A stretch of 60,640 bases of DNA from JAYSFC01 sp041913505 (lineage in GTDB: Bacteria > Pseudomonadota > Gammaproteobacteria > Burkholderiales > Burkholderiaceae_C). Made by a program: the position numbers and the translations under genes. Within the stretch, counting starts at the first letter, position 1; the number at the start of each line of letters is the position of its first letter. The notes beneath the pieces are model-generated. The model was not told the DNA's origin. It worked only from the letters and a program-made list of their open reading frames with translations, and made no database searches. The stretch spans positions 1 through 60,640 of the forward strand of contig JAYSFC010000004.1 of the NCBI GenBank assembly GCA_041913505.1, given 5' to 3'. Positions 1-7,445 of this stretch are shown in pieces.

Positions 1-1
1 C

Positions 2-865
2 TGGTTCTTCGGCCACCCCGAGGTCTACATCATGATCCTGCCGGCCTTCGGCATCATCAGCCAGGTGGTGCCCGCCTTCAGCCGCAAGAAGCTGTTCGGC
101 TACGCCTCCATGGTGTATGCCACCTCATCCATCGCCATCCTGAGCTTCATCGTGTGGGCGCACCACATGTTCACCACGGGCATGCCGGTCACTGGCCAGC
201 TGTTCTTCATGTACGCCACCATGCTGATCTCGGTGCCCACGGCCGTGAAGATCTTCAACTGGGTGGCCACGATGTGGCGCGGCTCCATGACGTTTGAAAC
301 CCCCATGCTGTTTGCCGTGGGCTTCATCTTCGTGTTCACCATTGGCGGCTTCACGGGCCTGATCCTGGCCATGGCGCCGATCGACATCCAGCTGCAGGAC
401 ACCTATTACGTGGTGGCCCACTTCCACTACGTGCTGGTGGCGGGCTCGCTGTTCGCCATGTTCTCAGCCTACTACTACTGGAGCCCGAAGTGGACCGGCG
501 TGATGTACTCTGAAGCCCGCGGCCGCATCCACTTCTGGGGCTCGCTCATCACCTTCAACGTCACCTTTTTCCCCATGCACTTCCTGGGGCTGGCCGGCAT
601 GCCGCGTCGCTATGCCGACTATCCCATGCAGTTCGCCGACTTCAACATGGTCGCCTCGATCGGTGCCTTTGGCTTCGGTCTGATGCAGGTGTACTTCTTC
701 CTGGCCATCGTGCTGCCCGCCATCCGCGGCAAGGGTGCGAAGGCGCCCCAGAAGCCCTGGGAAGCCGCCGAGGGCCTGGAGTGGGAAGTGCCCTCGCCTG
801 CGCCGTTCCACACCTTCGAGAACCCTCCGAAGCTCGATGCCACCGCTACCCGCGTGATCGGCTGA
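2..865 (+). CDS. ctaD: Cytochrome c oxidase subunit I, C-terminal part (cut by window start)
   Basis: This is the catalytic subunit of the aa3-type heme-copper oxidase, which reduces oxygen to water and pumps protons across the inner membrane. The reading frame is open from base 2, so the N-terminal part lies outside the window. The visible part holds the HPEVY motif (14-28, the Cu_B histidine and the tyrosine cross-linked to it), the paired Cu_B histidines (161-166), and the HFH motif at 419-427 that supplies the heme a3 and heme a axial ligands. Several hydrophobic segments follow, ending in a short polar tail. It heads the ctaD-ctaG-ctaE cluster; the next gene starts 14 bp downstream. The family assignment is certain. 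Confidence 0.98.
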   Translation, partial: WFFGHPEVYIMILPAFGIISQVVPAFSRKKLFGYASMVYATSSIAILSFIVWAHHMFTTGMPVTGQLFFMYATMLISVPTAVKIFNWVATMWRGSMTFETPMLFAVGFIFVFTIGGFTGLILAMAPIDIQLQDTYYVVAHFHYVLVAGSLFAMFSAYYYWSPKWTGVMYSEARGRIHFWGSLITFNVTFFPMHFLGLAGMPRRYADYPMQFADFNMVASIGAFGFGLMQVYFFLAIVLPAIRGKGAKAPQKPWEAAEGLEWEVPSPAPFHTFENPPKLDATATRVIG

Positions 866-879
866 AGGACTTTCCCACC

Positions 880-996
880 ATGACGACGCCCGAGCAAAAA
901 AAGAGCAACCTGCGTATGGCGCTGATCCTGGCGTCGGTGGCCGTGGCCTTCTTCGTGGGGTTCATGGTCAAGATGGTTCTGCTGTCGTCGCATTGA
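880..996 (+). CDS. Cytochrome oxidase small assembly protein (38 aa)
   Basis: A 38-residue protein with a charged N-terminus (MTTPEQKKSNLR) and one transmembrane helix of about 22 residues, ending in LLSSH. The start is the ATG at 880, preceded by GAAGGA at 864-869. A longer in-frame reading from 781 lies inside ctaD and is not expected to be used. The size, single helix and position between ctaD and ctaG match the small oxidase assembly proteins annotated in Burkholderiales. Its biochemical role is not visible from the sequence; help in assembling or stabilising subunit I is inferred from context. Confidence 0.85.
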   Translation: MTTPEQKKSNLRMALILASVAVAFFVGFMVKMVLLSSH

Positions 997-1009
997 GGAG
1001 CTGGCCGCC

Positions 1010-1624
1010 GTGAGCATGCAGCGCGAAAACGTCAAGATGGTGGGCAAGCTGGCCGTGATCGCGGCGGGCATGTTCGCCTTCGGCTACGCGCTCATCCCGA
1101 TCTACAAGCACATCTGCGAAGCCACGGGTATCAACATCCTGTCGCTCTCCGAACGCCAGGTGCCTGGCAACGGGCCGGCCGGGCGCGACGTGAAGGTGCC
1201 CGCCAATACGCAGGTGGACATGAGCCGCACCATCACCGTCGAATTCGACGCCAACGCGCGTGGCCCCTGGGAGTTCAAGCCCGCGCTGCGCTCGCTGAAG
1301 GTGCACCCGGGCGAGCTGGCCACGGTGATGTATGAGTTCCAGAACGTGCAGAACCGGCGCATGGCCGCACAGGCCATTCCCAGCTATGCGCCGCACCAGG
1401 CGGCGGCGCACTTCAACAAGCTGGAGTGTTTCTGCTTCAACCAGTACACGCTGGAGCCCGGTGAGAAGAAGGAATGGCCTGTGGCCTTCGTGATCGATCC
1501 GCGCATTTCCAAAGACGTCACGACCATCACGCTGTCCTATACCTTCTTCGAAGTGGGCGGCAAGACGCCGGCCGCACCGCAAACCACGGCTGCAGTGGCC
1601 GCAACCAGCGGGGCCGGTTCATGA
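1010..1624 (+). CDS. ctaG: Cytochrome c oxidase assembly protein CtaG/Cox11
   Basis: A copper chaperone that delivers Cu to the Cu_B site of subunit I. The protein is 204 aa, with an N-terminal membrane anchor at about residues 10-30 and a periplasmic immunoglobulin-like domain. The copper-binding CFCF motif is visible at about residues 140-143, inside the family-typical segment around LECFCFNQ. The start is taken as GTG 1010; an ATG two codons later (1016) is an equally plausible start. The gene lies 13 bp after the small assembly protein, and its TGA overlaps the ATG of the next gene (ATGA at 1621-1624), suggesting translational coupling. The C-terminal 20 residues are Ala/Thr-rich and likely disordered. 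Confidence 0.96.
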   Translation: MSMQRENVKMVGKLAVIAAGMFAFGYALIPIYKHICEATGINILSLSERQVPGNGPAGRDVKVPANTQVDMSRTITVEFDANARGPWEFKPALRSLKVHPGELATVMYEFQNVQNRRMAAQAIPSYAPHQAAAHFNKLECFCFNQYTLEPGEKKEWPVAFVIDPRISKDVTTITLSYTFFEVGGKTPAAPQTTAAVAATSGAGS

Positions 1625-1845
1625 TCCAGCACACCGATGGCGGCGAAAAATCCGTGCTCGCACGCAAGGGTTCGATCTGGCGCACGGTCAAGGCCGTGGC
1701 GTGGTCGTTCATCGGCCTGCGCAAGGGCAGCGAGTACCGGCAGGATATCGAGAAGCTCAACCCGCTGCACATCGTGCTGGTGGGGCTGGTGGCGGTTTTC
1801 CTGCTGGTTCTGGCGTTGATGACCGTGGTGAAGTGGGTCGTTTGA
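1621..1845 (+). CDS. DUF2970 family single-helix membrane protein
   Basis: A 74-residue protein starting at the ATG that overlaps the ctaG stop codon. The segment from about residue 17 (GSIWRTVKAVAWSFIGLRKG) to the end has the look of DUF2970: a polar stretch followed by one C-terminal transmembrane helix (about residues 49-72). Such proteins are common in beta- and gammaproteobacterial oxidase clusters, but no function is established that I know of. Its place between the two copper/heme-related genes ctaG and ctaE suggests a role in oxidase biogenesis; that is inference only. Confidence 0.85.
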   Translation: MIQHTDGGEKSVLARKGSIWRTVKAVAWSFIGLRKGSEYRQDIEKLNPLHIVLVGLVAVFLLVLALMTVVKWVV

Positions 1846-1912
1846 CCTCCTGCCGGAATCACCGCCTACCGACCGACGACAACAAGAGACTTTGAGAATC
1901 AGAGGAGCTGAA

Positions 1913-2794
1913 ATGAGTGCAACGACCCCTGGCACAACCCCGTACTACTACGTGCCTGCCGACTCGCGCCACCCCGTCATGGCGGCTGCCGGCCTGTTCT
2001 TCGTGATTCTCGGCGCAAGCCAGTGGATCAATGGCCACGAATGGGGCAAGTACTCGCTGGCCCTGGGCATGGTGTGGTGGCTCTTCGTGCTCTACCAATG
2101 GTTCCGTGATGCAGCGCACGAGAGCGAGGGCGGCCTCTATGGCCACAAGATCGATCTCTCGTACCGCTGGAGCATGAGCTGGTTCATCTTCTCGGAGGTG
2201 ATGTTCTTCGGCGCCTTCTTCACGGCCCTGTGGTGGGCGCGCTCGCACTCTGTGCCGGCACTCGGTAACCTCGACAATGCGCTGCTCTGGCCCGATTTCA
2301 AGGCCGTGTGGCCCAGCCTTGCCGCAGGTGCCACCGCTTCGCCGGCCAACATCGTCGAGCCGTTCCAGACCGTGGGGCCCTTCTGGCTGCCGACCATCAA
2401 CACGGCGCTGCTGCTGTCGTCGGGCGTCACGCTCACCATCGCCCACCATGCGCTGCGCGAGAACCACCGTGCCAGGACCATCGGCTTCATGTGGATCACC
2501 GTGGTGCTGGGCTTCACCTTCCTGTGCGTGCAGGGCTACGAGTACTTCCACCTCTACACCGACCTGAATCTCAAGCTCAGCTCGGGCATCTTCGGCTCCA
2601 CCTTCTTCATGCTCACGGGCTTCCACGGCTTCCACGTGTTCGTGGGCATGCTGATGCTGTTCTTCATCACGCTGCGCCTGCAAAAGGGGCATTTCACGGC
2701 CGAGCGCCACTTTGGCTTCGAGGGCGCTGCCTGGTACTGGCACTTCGTGGACGTGGTGTGGCTGGGCCTGTACGTACTGGTTTACTGGATGTGA
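1913..2794 (+). CDS. ctaE: Cytochrome c oxidase subunit III
   Basis: A 293-aa integral membrane subunit with seven predicted helices, which supports the proton-uptake side of subunit I. Family hallmarks visible are the early SRHPV segment, the WSMSWFIFSEVMFFGAFF helix, the LTGFHGFHVFVG helix and the terminal WYWHFVDVVWLGLY helix. The start is the ATG at 1913, with AGAGGAG ending at 1907; an upstream TTG in frame (1892) has no comparable site. It closes the first oxidase transcription unit and is followed by a strong terminator hairpin (2816-2844). Confidence 0.98.
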   Translation: MSATTPGTTPYYYVPADSRHPVMAAAGLFFVILGASQWINGHEWGKYSLALGMVWWLFVLYQWFRDAAHESEGGLYGHKIDLSYRWSMSWFIFSEVMFFGAFFTALWWARSHSVPALGNLDNALLWPDFKAVWPSLAAGATASPANIVEPFQTVGPFWLPTINTALLLSSGVTLTIAHHALRENHRARTIGFMWITVVLGFTFLCVQGYEYFHLYTDLNLKLSSGIFGSTFFMLTGFHGFHVFVGMLMLFFITLRLQKGHFTAERHFGFEGAAWYWHFVDVVWLGLYVLVYWM

Positions 2795-2815
2795 ACGGGC
2801 CTGCAGCCTGGCCTA

Positions 2816-2844
2816 GAAAAAAAGCGCCTCGCGGCGCTTTTTTT
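2816..2844 (+). terminator. Rho-independent terminator after ctaE (bidirectional)
   Basis: An 8-bp perfect stem, AAAGCGCC (2821-2828) pairing with GGCGCTTT (2833-2840), has a TCGC loop, is preceded by A residues and followed by a T run through 2844. Because it has A and T tracts on both sides, it can end transcription from ctaE and from the opposite-strand gene ending at 2868. Confidence 0.9.
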
Positions 2845-2867
2845 GTTGCAGCGGGCGTGGCCGCCGC

Positions 2868-3098
2868 TCAGTGCCCCACGGGCAGGCCCGTGGGCTGGAT
2901 GTACCCGAGCTTCCAGGCCAGCAGCAGGCAGACAAAGAGCACAATCGACAGGCCCACACGCACGGCCAAGGCCCGCACCATGTGGCTGCCTTTGGCCTGG
3001 TTGGCCTTTTCGTCGCGTCCGTTGCGCATCATGAAGAACAGCGCGGACGCCAGGCTGGCCAGGATGCCCAGGAACGCGATGAGCACGAGGAATTTCAT
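2868..3098 (-). CDS. Twin-transmembrane (DUF2909-like) small protein
   Basis: A 76-aa protein on the strand opposite to the oxidase genes, with two hydrophobic helices (about residues 3-22 and 45-64) joined by a short charged loop (RNGRDEKANQAKG). This matches the twin transmembrane protein/DUF2909 family commonly found beside SURF1 in Burkholderiales. An alternative ATG three codons upstream (3107) exists. It is divergent from SURF1, whose start is only 30 bp away, so both promoters must share or overlap that gap. Function is unknown; the location suggests oxidase assembly. Confidence 0.8.
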   Translation of the reverse strand: MKFLVLIAFLGILASLASALFFMMRNGRDEKANQAKGSHMVRALAVRVGLSIVLFVCLLLAWKLGYIQPTGLPVGH

Positions 3099-3128
3099 GG
3101 AGCGCATTATCCCGTGACCCCTGCAACG

Positions 3129-3869
3129 ATGCACAGCCGCTGGCGCTTCTGGCTGGTGACCGTCGCCGCCGTGGCGGCGATGCTGGCGACCGCCTCGCTC
3201 GGGCGCTGGCAACTGGGGCGGGCCGCGCAGAAGGAGGCCCTGCAGGCCGCGATCGATGCCCGCCAGCACATGCCTGCCCTGGACGGCGCGCGCCTGGGCA
3301 CAGTGGACGCTGCCGCAACCGAGGCCCTCGTCCATCGCTCCGTTGTGCTGCGAGGCCGCTGGCTTGCGCAGCATGCGGTCTACCTCGACAACCGGCAGAT
3401 GAATGGGCGGCCCGGCTTCTACGTGCTCATGCCGCTGCAGCTCGATCCTGGCCCAGGCGTGGTGCTCGTGCAGCGCGGCTGGGTGCCGCGCGATTTCGAG
3501 GTGCGCAGCCGCCTGGTCCCTGTCGACACGCCGCGAGGCGAGGTGCGCATTGTTGGGCGGATCGCGCCGCCGCCGTCGCGGTTGTACGAGTTCGCAGGGG
3601 CCGATGCGGGCCTGGGGTCTTCGCGCATCCGGCAAAATCTCGACCTGAACGCCTTCCGCGCAGAAACGGGCCTGCAGCTTGCGCCGCTGACCGTATTGCA
3701 GACGGGAGAACCCAGCGAAGGCCTGTTGCGCGAATGGCCGGTGGTCGGCACCGGCGTCGAAAAGCACTACGGCTACGCATTCCAATGGTTCGGGCTCTGC
3801 GGCCTGATTGCACTTCTCTATGTCTGGTTCCAACTTGTCCGACGCCCCCGCAGCCCGCATGCTGCCTGA
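3129..3869 (+). CDS. SURF1-family cytochrome oxidase biogenesis protein
   Basis: A 246-aa protein of the SURF1/Shy1 family, which helps insert heme a during assembly of subunit I. It has the family layout: an N-terminal helix (about residues 6-25) followed directly by the signature SLGRWQLGRAAQKEAL, a large periplasmic domain with FYVLMPLQ and QRGWVPRD, and a C-terminal helix (about residues 213-232) followed by a short basic tail. The start ATG 3129 was chosen because the longer reading frame runs through the divergent gene and the family begins just before the first helix. It overlaps the next gene by about 50 bp. Confidence 0.95.
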   Translation: MHSRWRFWLVTVAAVAAMLATASLGRWQLGRAAQKEALQAAIDARQHMPALDGARLGTVDAAATEALVHRSVVLRGRWLAQHAVYLDNRQMNGRPGFYVLMPLQLDPGPGVVLVQRGWVPRDFEVRSRLVPVDTPRGEVRIVGRIAPPPSRLYEFAGADAGLGSSRIRQNLDLNAFRAETGLQLAPLTVLQTGEPSEGLLREWPVVGTGVEKHYGYAFQWFGLCGLIALLYVWFQLVRRPRSPHAA

Positions 3870-4551
3870 CCGCCAGGGCATGCAGCCCCTGGGCCTTACG
3901 GTGCATACCCTGCCTGCGGCGGAGGATGCGCTGGCGGCGCAGCGCTCGCGCCAGGGCCGCTGGAAGATGCTGGGCGTGATGCTGGTGTGTGCGGCGCCTG
4001 TCATCGCCTCGTACTTCACCTACTACGTGGTGCGGCCCGAAGGGCGGCGCAGCTACGGCGAGCTCATCGAGCCGCAGCGCGCCATTCCCGATATCGCGGC
4101 GCGCACGCTCGCGGGCGGCGCGCAGCGCCTTCCGGCATTGCAGGGGCAGTGGCTGCTCGTGAGCGTGGCTGGGGGCGGCTGCGATGCGCAGTGCCAGAGC
4201 AACCTCTACCTGCAGCGCCAGCTGCGCGAGAGCCTGGGCCGGGAGAAGGAGCGCGTGGACTGGGTCTGGCTCGTCACCGACGACGCGCCGCTGCCGCCTT
4301 CCATCCAGCCCGGGCTGCAGCAGGCCATGGTGCTGCGCGTGGATGCCGCAGAGCTCGCGCGCTGGCTTGCGCCCGCGCAGGGACATGCGCTGTCCGAGCA
4401 TCTTTATGTGGTCGATCCGCAGGGGCACTGGATGATGCGCTTTCCGGCGCGCATGGAGCGCGCCCAGGCAGCCCAGGCCAAGCGCGATCTCGACCGCCTG
4501 CTGCGTGCCTCGGCCGCCTGGGACCCACCGGGCCGCACGGAGCACCCCTGA
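3820..4551 (+). CDS. Membrane-anchored Sco/thioredoxin-like protein with CxxxC
   Basis: A 243-aa protein of the kind usually annotated hypothetical at this position. From ATG 3820 there is a cytoplasmic N-terminus, one transmembrane helix (about residues 51-70) and a periplasmic domain. That domain resembles the thioredoxin-fold Sco proteins: GQWLLVSVAGGGC followed by C121-x3-C125, then VWLVTDD and LYVVDPQG, which parallels SYVYDPQG in the true SCO protein at 6642-7256. A histidine stands just before LYVV, although its spacing differs from the Sco copper ligand. The start overlaps SURF1 (stop at 3869); ATG 3859 is an alternative. TGATG couples it to ctaA. A copper or thiol role in Cu_A/Cu_B assembly is inferred. 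Confidence 0.75.
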   Translation: MSGSNLSDAPAARMLPDRQGMQPLGLTVHTLPAAEDALAAQRSRQGRWKMLGVMLVCAAPVIASYFTYYVVRPEGRRSYGELIEPQRAIPDIAARTLAGGAQRLPALQGQWLLVSVAGGGCDAQCQSNLYLQRQLRESLGREKERVDWVWLVTDDAPLPPSIQPGLQQAMVLRVDAAELARWLAPAQGHALSEHLYVVDPQGHWMMRFPARMERAQAAQAKRDLDRLLRASAAWDPPGRTEHP

Positions 4552-5738
4552 TGGACGCCGTGCAGCCCCTGTACGACCTCGCGCCGCTGGCGCGCGTCAT
4601 GCTGGTGGGCGCGGTGATCGCGCTCGGGCCGCTGGCCTGGGTGTGGCTGCGCAACCGGCACCACGCCCCGGAGCAAGGGCCCGTGCGGCGCTGGCAGGCG
4701 CTGGCGGTGCTCACGCTGTTTCTCACGTTCGATCTGGTGCTGTTCGGCGCTTTCACGCGGCTGACCGACTCGGGCCTGGGCTGCCCCGACTGGCCGGGTT
4801 GCTACGGCAACGCGAGCCCGGTGGGCGCGCATGCCGAAATATCGGCCGCCCAGCAGGCCCTGCCCACGGGCCCTGTCACGCACGGCAAGGCCTGGGTGGA
4901 GATGGTCCACCGCTACCTTGCCACGGGCGTGGGCGTGCTCATCATTGCGCTCACCGTGGGGGCGTGGCGCCAGCGTCTGCGCGGTGGTGCGCGCGCACCC
5001 GTGGCCATGAGCCCCTGGTGGCCCACGTTCACGCTGCTGTGGGTGTGTCTGCAGGGTGCGTTCGGCGCGCTCACGGTGACCATGAAGCTGTTTCCCGCCA
5101 TCGTCACGCTGCACCTGATCGGCGGCATCGTGCTGCTCGTTCTGCTGTGCATCCAGGCCGTGCGCCAGACGCAGGCCGCCCAGGGCGTGGAGCCCGCCGC
5201 CGTGCCGCGCGCGCTGCGCGCGGGGCTCGCGGGCGCAGCCATCCTCGTGGCCGTGCAGATCGTACTCGGAGGCTGGGTCAGCACCAACTACGCGGTGCTG
5301 GCGTGCACCACGTTCCCGCAGTGCCAGGGCAGCTGGTGGCCCGACATGGCGTTCAGCCAGGGTTTCCAGGTCTGGCGCGCGCTGGGCCTGCTGCAGGACG
5401 GCAGCCACATCAGCTTCGCCGGCCTCACGGCCATTCACTACGTGCACCGGCTCGCAGCCTATGGGGTGCTGCTTGCGCTGGCATGGCTCGTGTGGCGCCT
5501 GCGCGCCGCGCCGGCGCTGCGTCCGCAGCGCCGCTGGCTCGCGCTGCTGGCTGCTCTGCAGTTCGCCACGGGGCTGTCGAACGTGGTGCTCGACTGGCCC
5601 CTCGTGGCGGCCGTGCTGCACACGGGCGGCGCGGCCGCGCTGGCCGTGGTGCTGACCTGGGCGCTGTGCGCGAGCCGCGGCACCCGGACCGTCTCCGTTT
5701 CCTCCGCGCCCCAGGGCGCATCCCGAGTTCCCGCATGA
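4551..5738 (+). CDS. ctaA: Heme A synthase (COX15/CtaA)
   Basis: This enzyme converts heme o to heme a by oxidising a methyl group, in the inner membrane. It has 395 aa and about eight helices. Visible family motifs are GAFTRLTDSGLGCPDWPGCYG in the first half, EMVHRYLA around residue 118 with its heme-ligand histidine, TLHLIGG, a second cysteine-containing loop (LACTTFPQCQG) and HYVHRLAAYG. The start codon overlaps the upstream stop by one base (TGATG), and its stop overlaps the ctaB start (ATGA at 5735-5738), so all three genes appear translationally coupled. Together with ctaB it supplies heme a for the oxidase. Confidence 0.97.
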   Translation: MDAVQPLYDLAPLARVMLVGAVIALGPLAWVWLRNRHHAPEQGPVRRWQALAVLTLFLTFDLVLFGAFTRLTDSGLGCPDWPGCYGNASPVGAHAEISAAQQALPTGPVTHGKAWVEMVHRYLATGVGVLIIALTVGAWRQRLRGGARAPVAMSPWWPTFTLLWVCLQGAFGALTVTMKLFPAIVTLHLIGGIVLLVLLCIQAVRQTQAAQGVEPAAVPRALRAGLAGAAILVAVQIVLGGWVSTNYAVLACTTFPQCQGSWWPDMAFSQGFQVWRALGLLQDGSHISFAGLTAIHYVHRLAAYGVLLALAWLVWRLRAAPALRPQRRWLALLAALQFATGLSNVVLDWPLVAAVLHTGGAAALAVVLTWALCASRGTRTVSVSSAPQGASRVPA

Positions 5739-6631
5739 GTGTTGCTCCCGCCCTTCCGGCGCCTTCGCGCCTGTCCCAGTTCTACGCGCTGACCAAGCCC
5801 CGCGTGGTACAGCTCATCGTGTTCTGCGCGTTCATCGGCATGGTGCTGGCCGTGCCGGGCCTGCCCAGCGCCGCGCAGTGGGGCCGCATGGCGCTGGCGA
5901 GCCTGGGCATCTGGCTCGTGGCCGGCGCGGCTGCGGCGTTCAACTGCCTCGTGGAGCAGCGCATCGACGCCAAGATGAAGCGCACGGCCTGGCGCCCCAC
6001 GGCCAAAGGCGAGCTTTCCAACACCCAGACGCTGCTGTTCTCGGCCCTGCTGTGCGCGGCGGGCTCGGCGCTGCTCTATGTGTGGATCAACCCCCTCACG
6101 ATGTGGCTTACCTTCGCCACCTTCGTGGGCTATGCGGTGATCTATACCGTGATCCTGAAGCCGCTCACGCCGCAGAACATCGTGATTGGCGGCGCTTCGG
6201 GTGCCATGCCGCCGGTGCTCGGCTGGTCGGCCATGACGGGCGACGTGGGGCCCGAGGCCATGATCCTGTTCCTCATCATCTTCCTGTGGACGCCGCCGCA
6301 CTTCTGGGCGCTGGCGCTCTACCGCGTGGAGGACTACCGCAAGTCGGGCCTGCCCATGCTGCCCGTCACGCACGGGAACGAATTCACGCGGCTGCAGGTC
6401 TTTCTCTACACGCTGATCCTGTTTGCCGGCTGCCTGATGCCCTTCGTGTATGGCATGAGCTCGTGGATCTACCTGGCCGCGGCCGTGCTGCTGGGCCTGG
6501 GCTTTTGCTGGTACGGCTGGCGCCTGTGGCGTTCGTACTCGGATACGCTGGCGCGCAAGACCTTCCGCTTTTCACTGATCCACCTGAGCGCACTGTTTGC
6601 AGCGCTGCTGGTGGACCACTACGTTCTGTGA
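5735..6631 (+). CDS. ctaB: Protoheme IX farnesyltransferase (heme O synthase)
   Basis: A UbiA-family prenyltransferase that attaches a farnesyl group to heme b to make heme o, the substrate of CtaA. It has 298 aa and about nine helices. The first aspartate-rich prenyl-diphosphate binding region is visible as FNCLVEQRIDAKMKRTAWRP near residue 70, and a second conserved region as FLWTPPHFWALALYRVEDY near residue 190. The N-terminus TKPRVVQLIVFCAFIGM is family-typical. The ATG overlaps the ctaA stop. The SCO gene follows after only about 10 bp, so heme a synthesis and copper delivery are probably expressed together. Confidence 0.97.
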   Translation: MSVAPALPAPSRLSQFYALTKPRVVQLIVFCAFIGMVLAVPGLPSAAQWGRMALASLGIWLVAGAAAAFNCLVEQRIDAKMKRTAWRPTAKGELSNTQTLLFSALLCAAGSALLYVWINPLTMWLTFATFVGYAVIYTVILKPLTPQNIVIGGASGAMPPVLGWSAMTGDVGPEAMILFLIIFLWTPPHFWALALYRVEDYRKSGLPMLPVTHGNEFTRLQVFLYTLILFAGCLMPFVYGMSSWIYLAAAVLLGLGFCWYGWRLWRSYSDTLARKTFRFSLIHLSALFAALLVDHYVL

Positions 6632-6641
6632 GTGCCTGTGC

Positions 6642-7256
6642 ATGAATAAACGCAATGCTCTTCAATTGATAGCTGCTGGTGCCCTTTCCATAAGCACTGT
6701 GGGCCTGTTGGGTGCCTGTTCCGAGAAGAAGCCCGAGTTTCGCGGCGTGGACATCACGGGGGCCGACTACGCGCGAGACCTGCCGCTCACCGACCACAAC
6801 GGCCAGCAGCGCAGCCTGCAGGACTTCCGCGGCAAGGTGGTCGTGGTCTTCTTTGGCTACACCCAATGCCCCGACGTGTGCCCCACGTCGATGCAGGAGC
6901 TCGCCGAGGTCAAGCAGATGCTCGGCCCCGATGGCGCTCGGCTGCAGGGCATCTTCGTGACCGTGGACCCCGAGCGCGACACGCCCGAGCTGCTCAAGGC
7001 CTACATGGACAACTTCGACCCTACGTTCCTCGCGCTGCGCGGCTCGCCCGAGCAGCTCGCCGCCGTGGCCAAGGACTTCAAGATCTACTACAAGAAGGTC
7101 GACGGCAAGACCCCCACGAGCTACACCATGGACCACTCCGCGGGCAGCTACGTGTACGACCCGCAGGGGCGGCTGCGCATCTACCACCGCTACGGCAGCG
7201 GCGCGCAGGCGCTGGCGGACGACGTGCGCGTGCTGCTGCAGGAAAAGTCCTCCTGA
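6642..7256 (+). CDS. SCO1/SenC copper chaperone lipoprotein
   Basis: A 204-aa periplasmic protein that delivers copper to the Cu_A centre of oxidase subunit II. The N-terminus is a lipoprotein signal with LLGAC (lipidated Cys 26). The Sco copper motif CPDVC sits in FFGYTQCPDVCPTSM, followed by FVTVDPERDTP and the histidine in DHSAGSYVYDPQG. The start at 6642 removes 15 codons of upstream overlap with ctaB. The signal peptide is partly encoded by an AT-rich repeat (6661-6699) that also occurs at 56427-56469, so this part of the gene is compositionally unlike its neighbours. It ends the oxidase cluster. Confidence 0.95.
   Translation: MNKRNALQLIAAGALSISTVGLLGACSEKKPEFRGVDITGADYARDLPLTDHNGQQRSLQDFRGKVVVVFFGYTQCPDVCPTSMQELAEVKQMLGPDGARLQGIFVTVDPERDTPELLKAYMDNFDPTFLALRGSPEQLAAVAKDFKIYYKKVDGKTPTSYTMDHSAGSYVYDPQGRLRIYHRYGSGAQALADDVRVLLQEKSS
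6661..6699 (+). repeat. AT-rich dispersed repeat, copy 1 (inside the SCO signal peptide)
   Basis: GATAGCTGCT (6668-6677) and ATAAGCACT (6690-6698) recur with identical 22-bp start-to-start spacing at 56433-56442 and 56455-56463. Both copies are AT-rich patches in a GC-rich chromosome. Here the repeat is read as part of a signal peptide. Confidence 0.6.
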
Positions 7257-7263
7257 CGGCGCG

Positions 7264-7291
7264 GGCGCCAGCGGCCTGTCGCGCTGGCGCC
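7264..7291 (+). other. Strong hairpin downstream of the SCO gene, no U tract
   Basis: A perfect 10-bp inverted repeat, GGCGCCAGCG (7264-7273) and CGCTGGCGCC (7282-7291), with an 8-base loop. It follows the SCO stop codon by 7 bp. No T run follows, so it may stabilise the 3' end or block readthrough weakly rather than act as a classical terminator. The rest of 7257-7445 shows only the AGGAGG site at 7431-7436 serving the next gene. Confidence 0.6.
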
Positions 7292-7445
7292 GCAGGCGAT
7301 TGAACGAACTGCGAAGCGCGTCACATTGGCGCGCGATAGTGCGGGCCGCGCGGGGTTTCCGTCATGCGCGTCGGGGCATGAGTCTCTAGAGTGGATCGGC
7401 CGGGCCGAACGGCCCGAACCGTAACACCGAAGGAGGCCTGCATCC

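Noticed and set aside
3427..4545. Long minus-strand open frame across SURF1 and the Sco-like gene
   Set aside because: Low-complexity Arg/His-rich translation typical of antisense shadow; real genes with motifs occupy the other strand.
7264..7291. Terminator after SCO
   Set aside because: The 10-bp hairpin is perfect, but no T run follows; recorded as a hairpin only.
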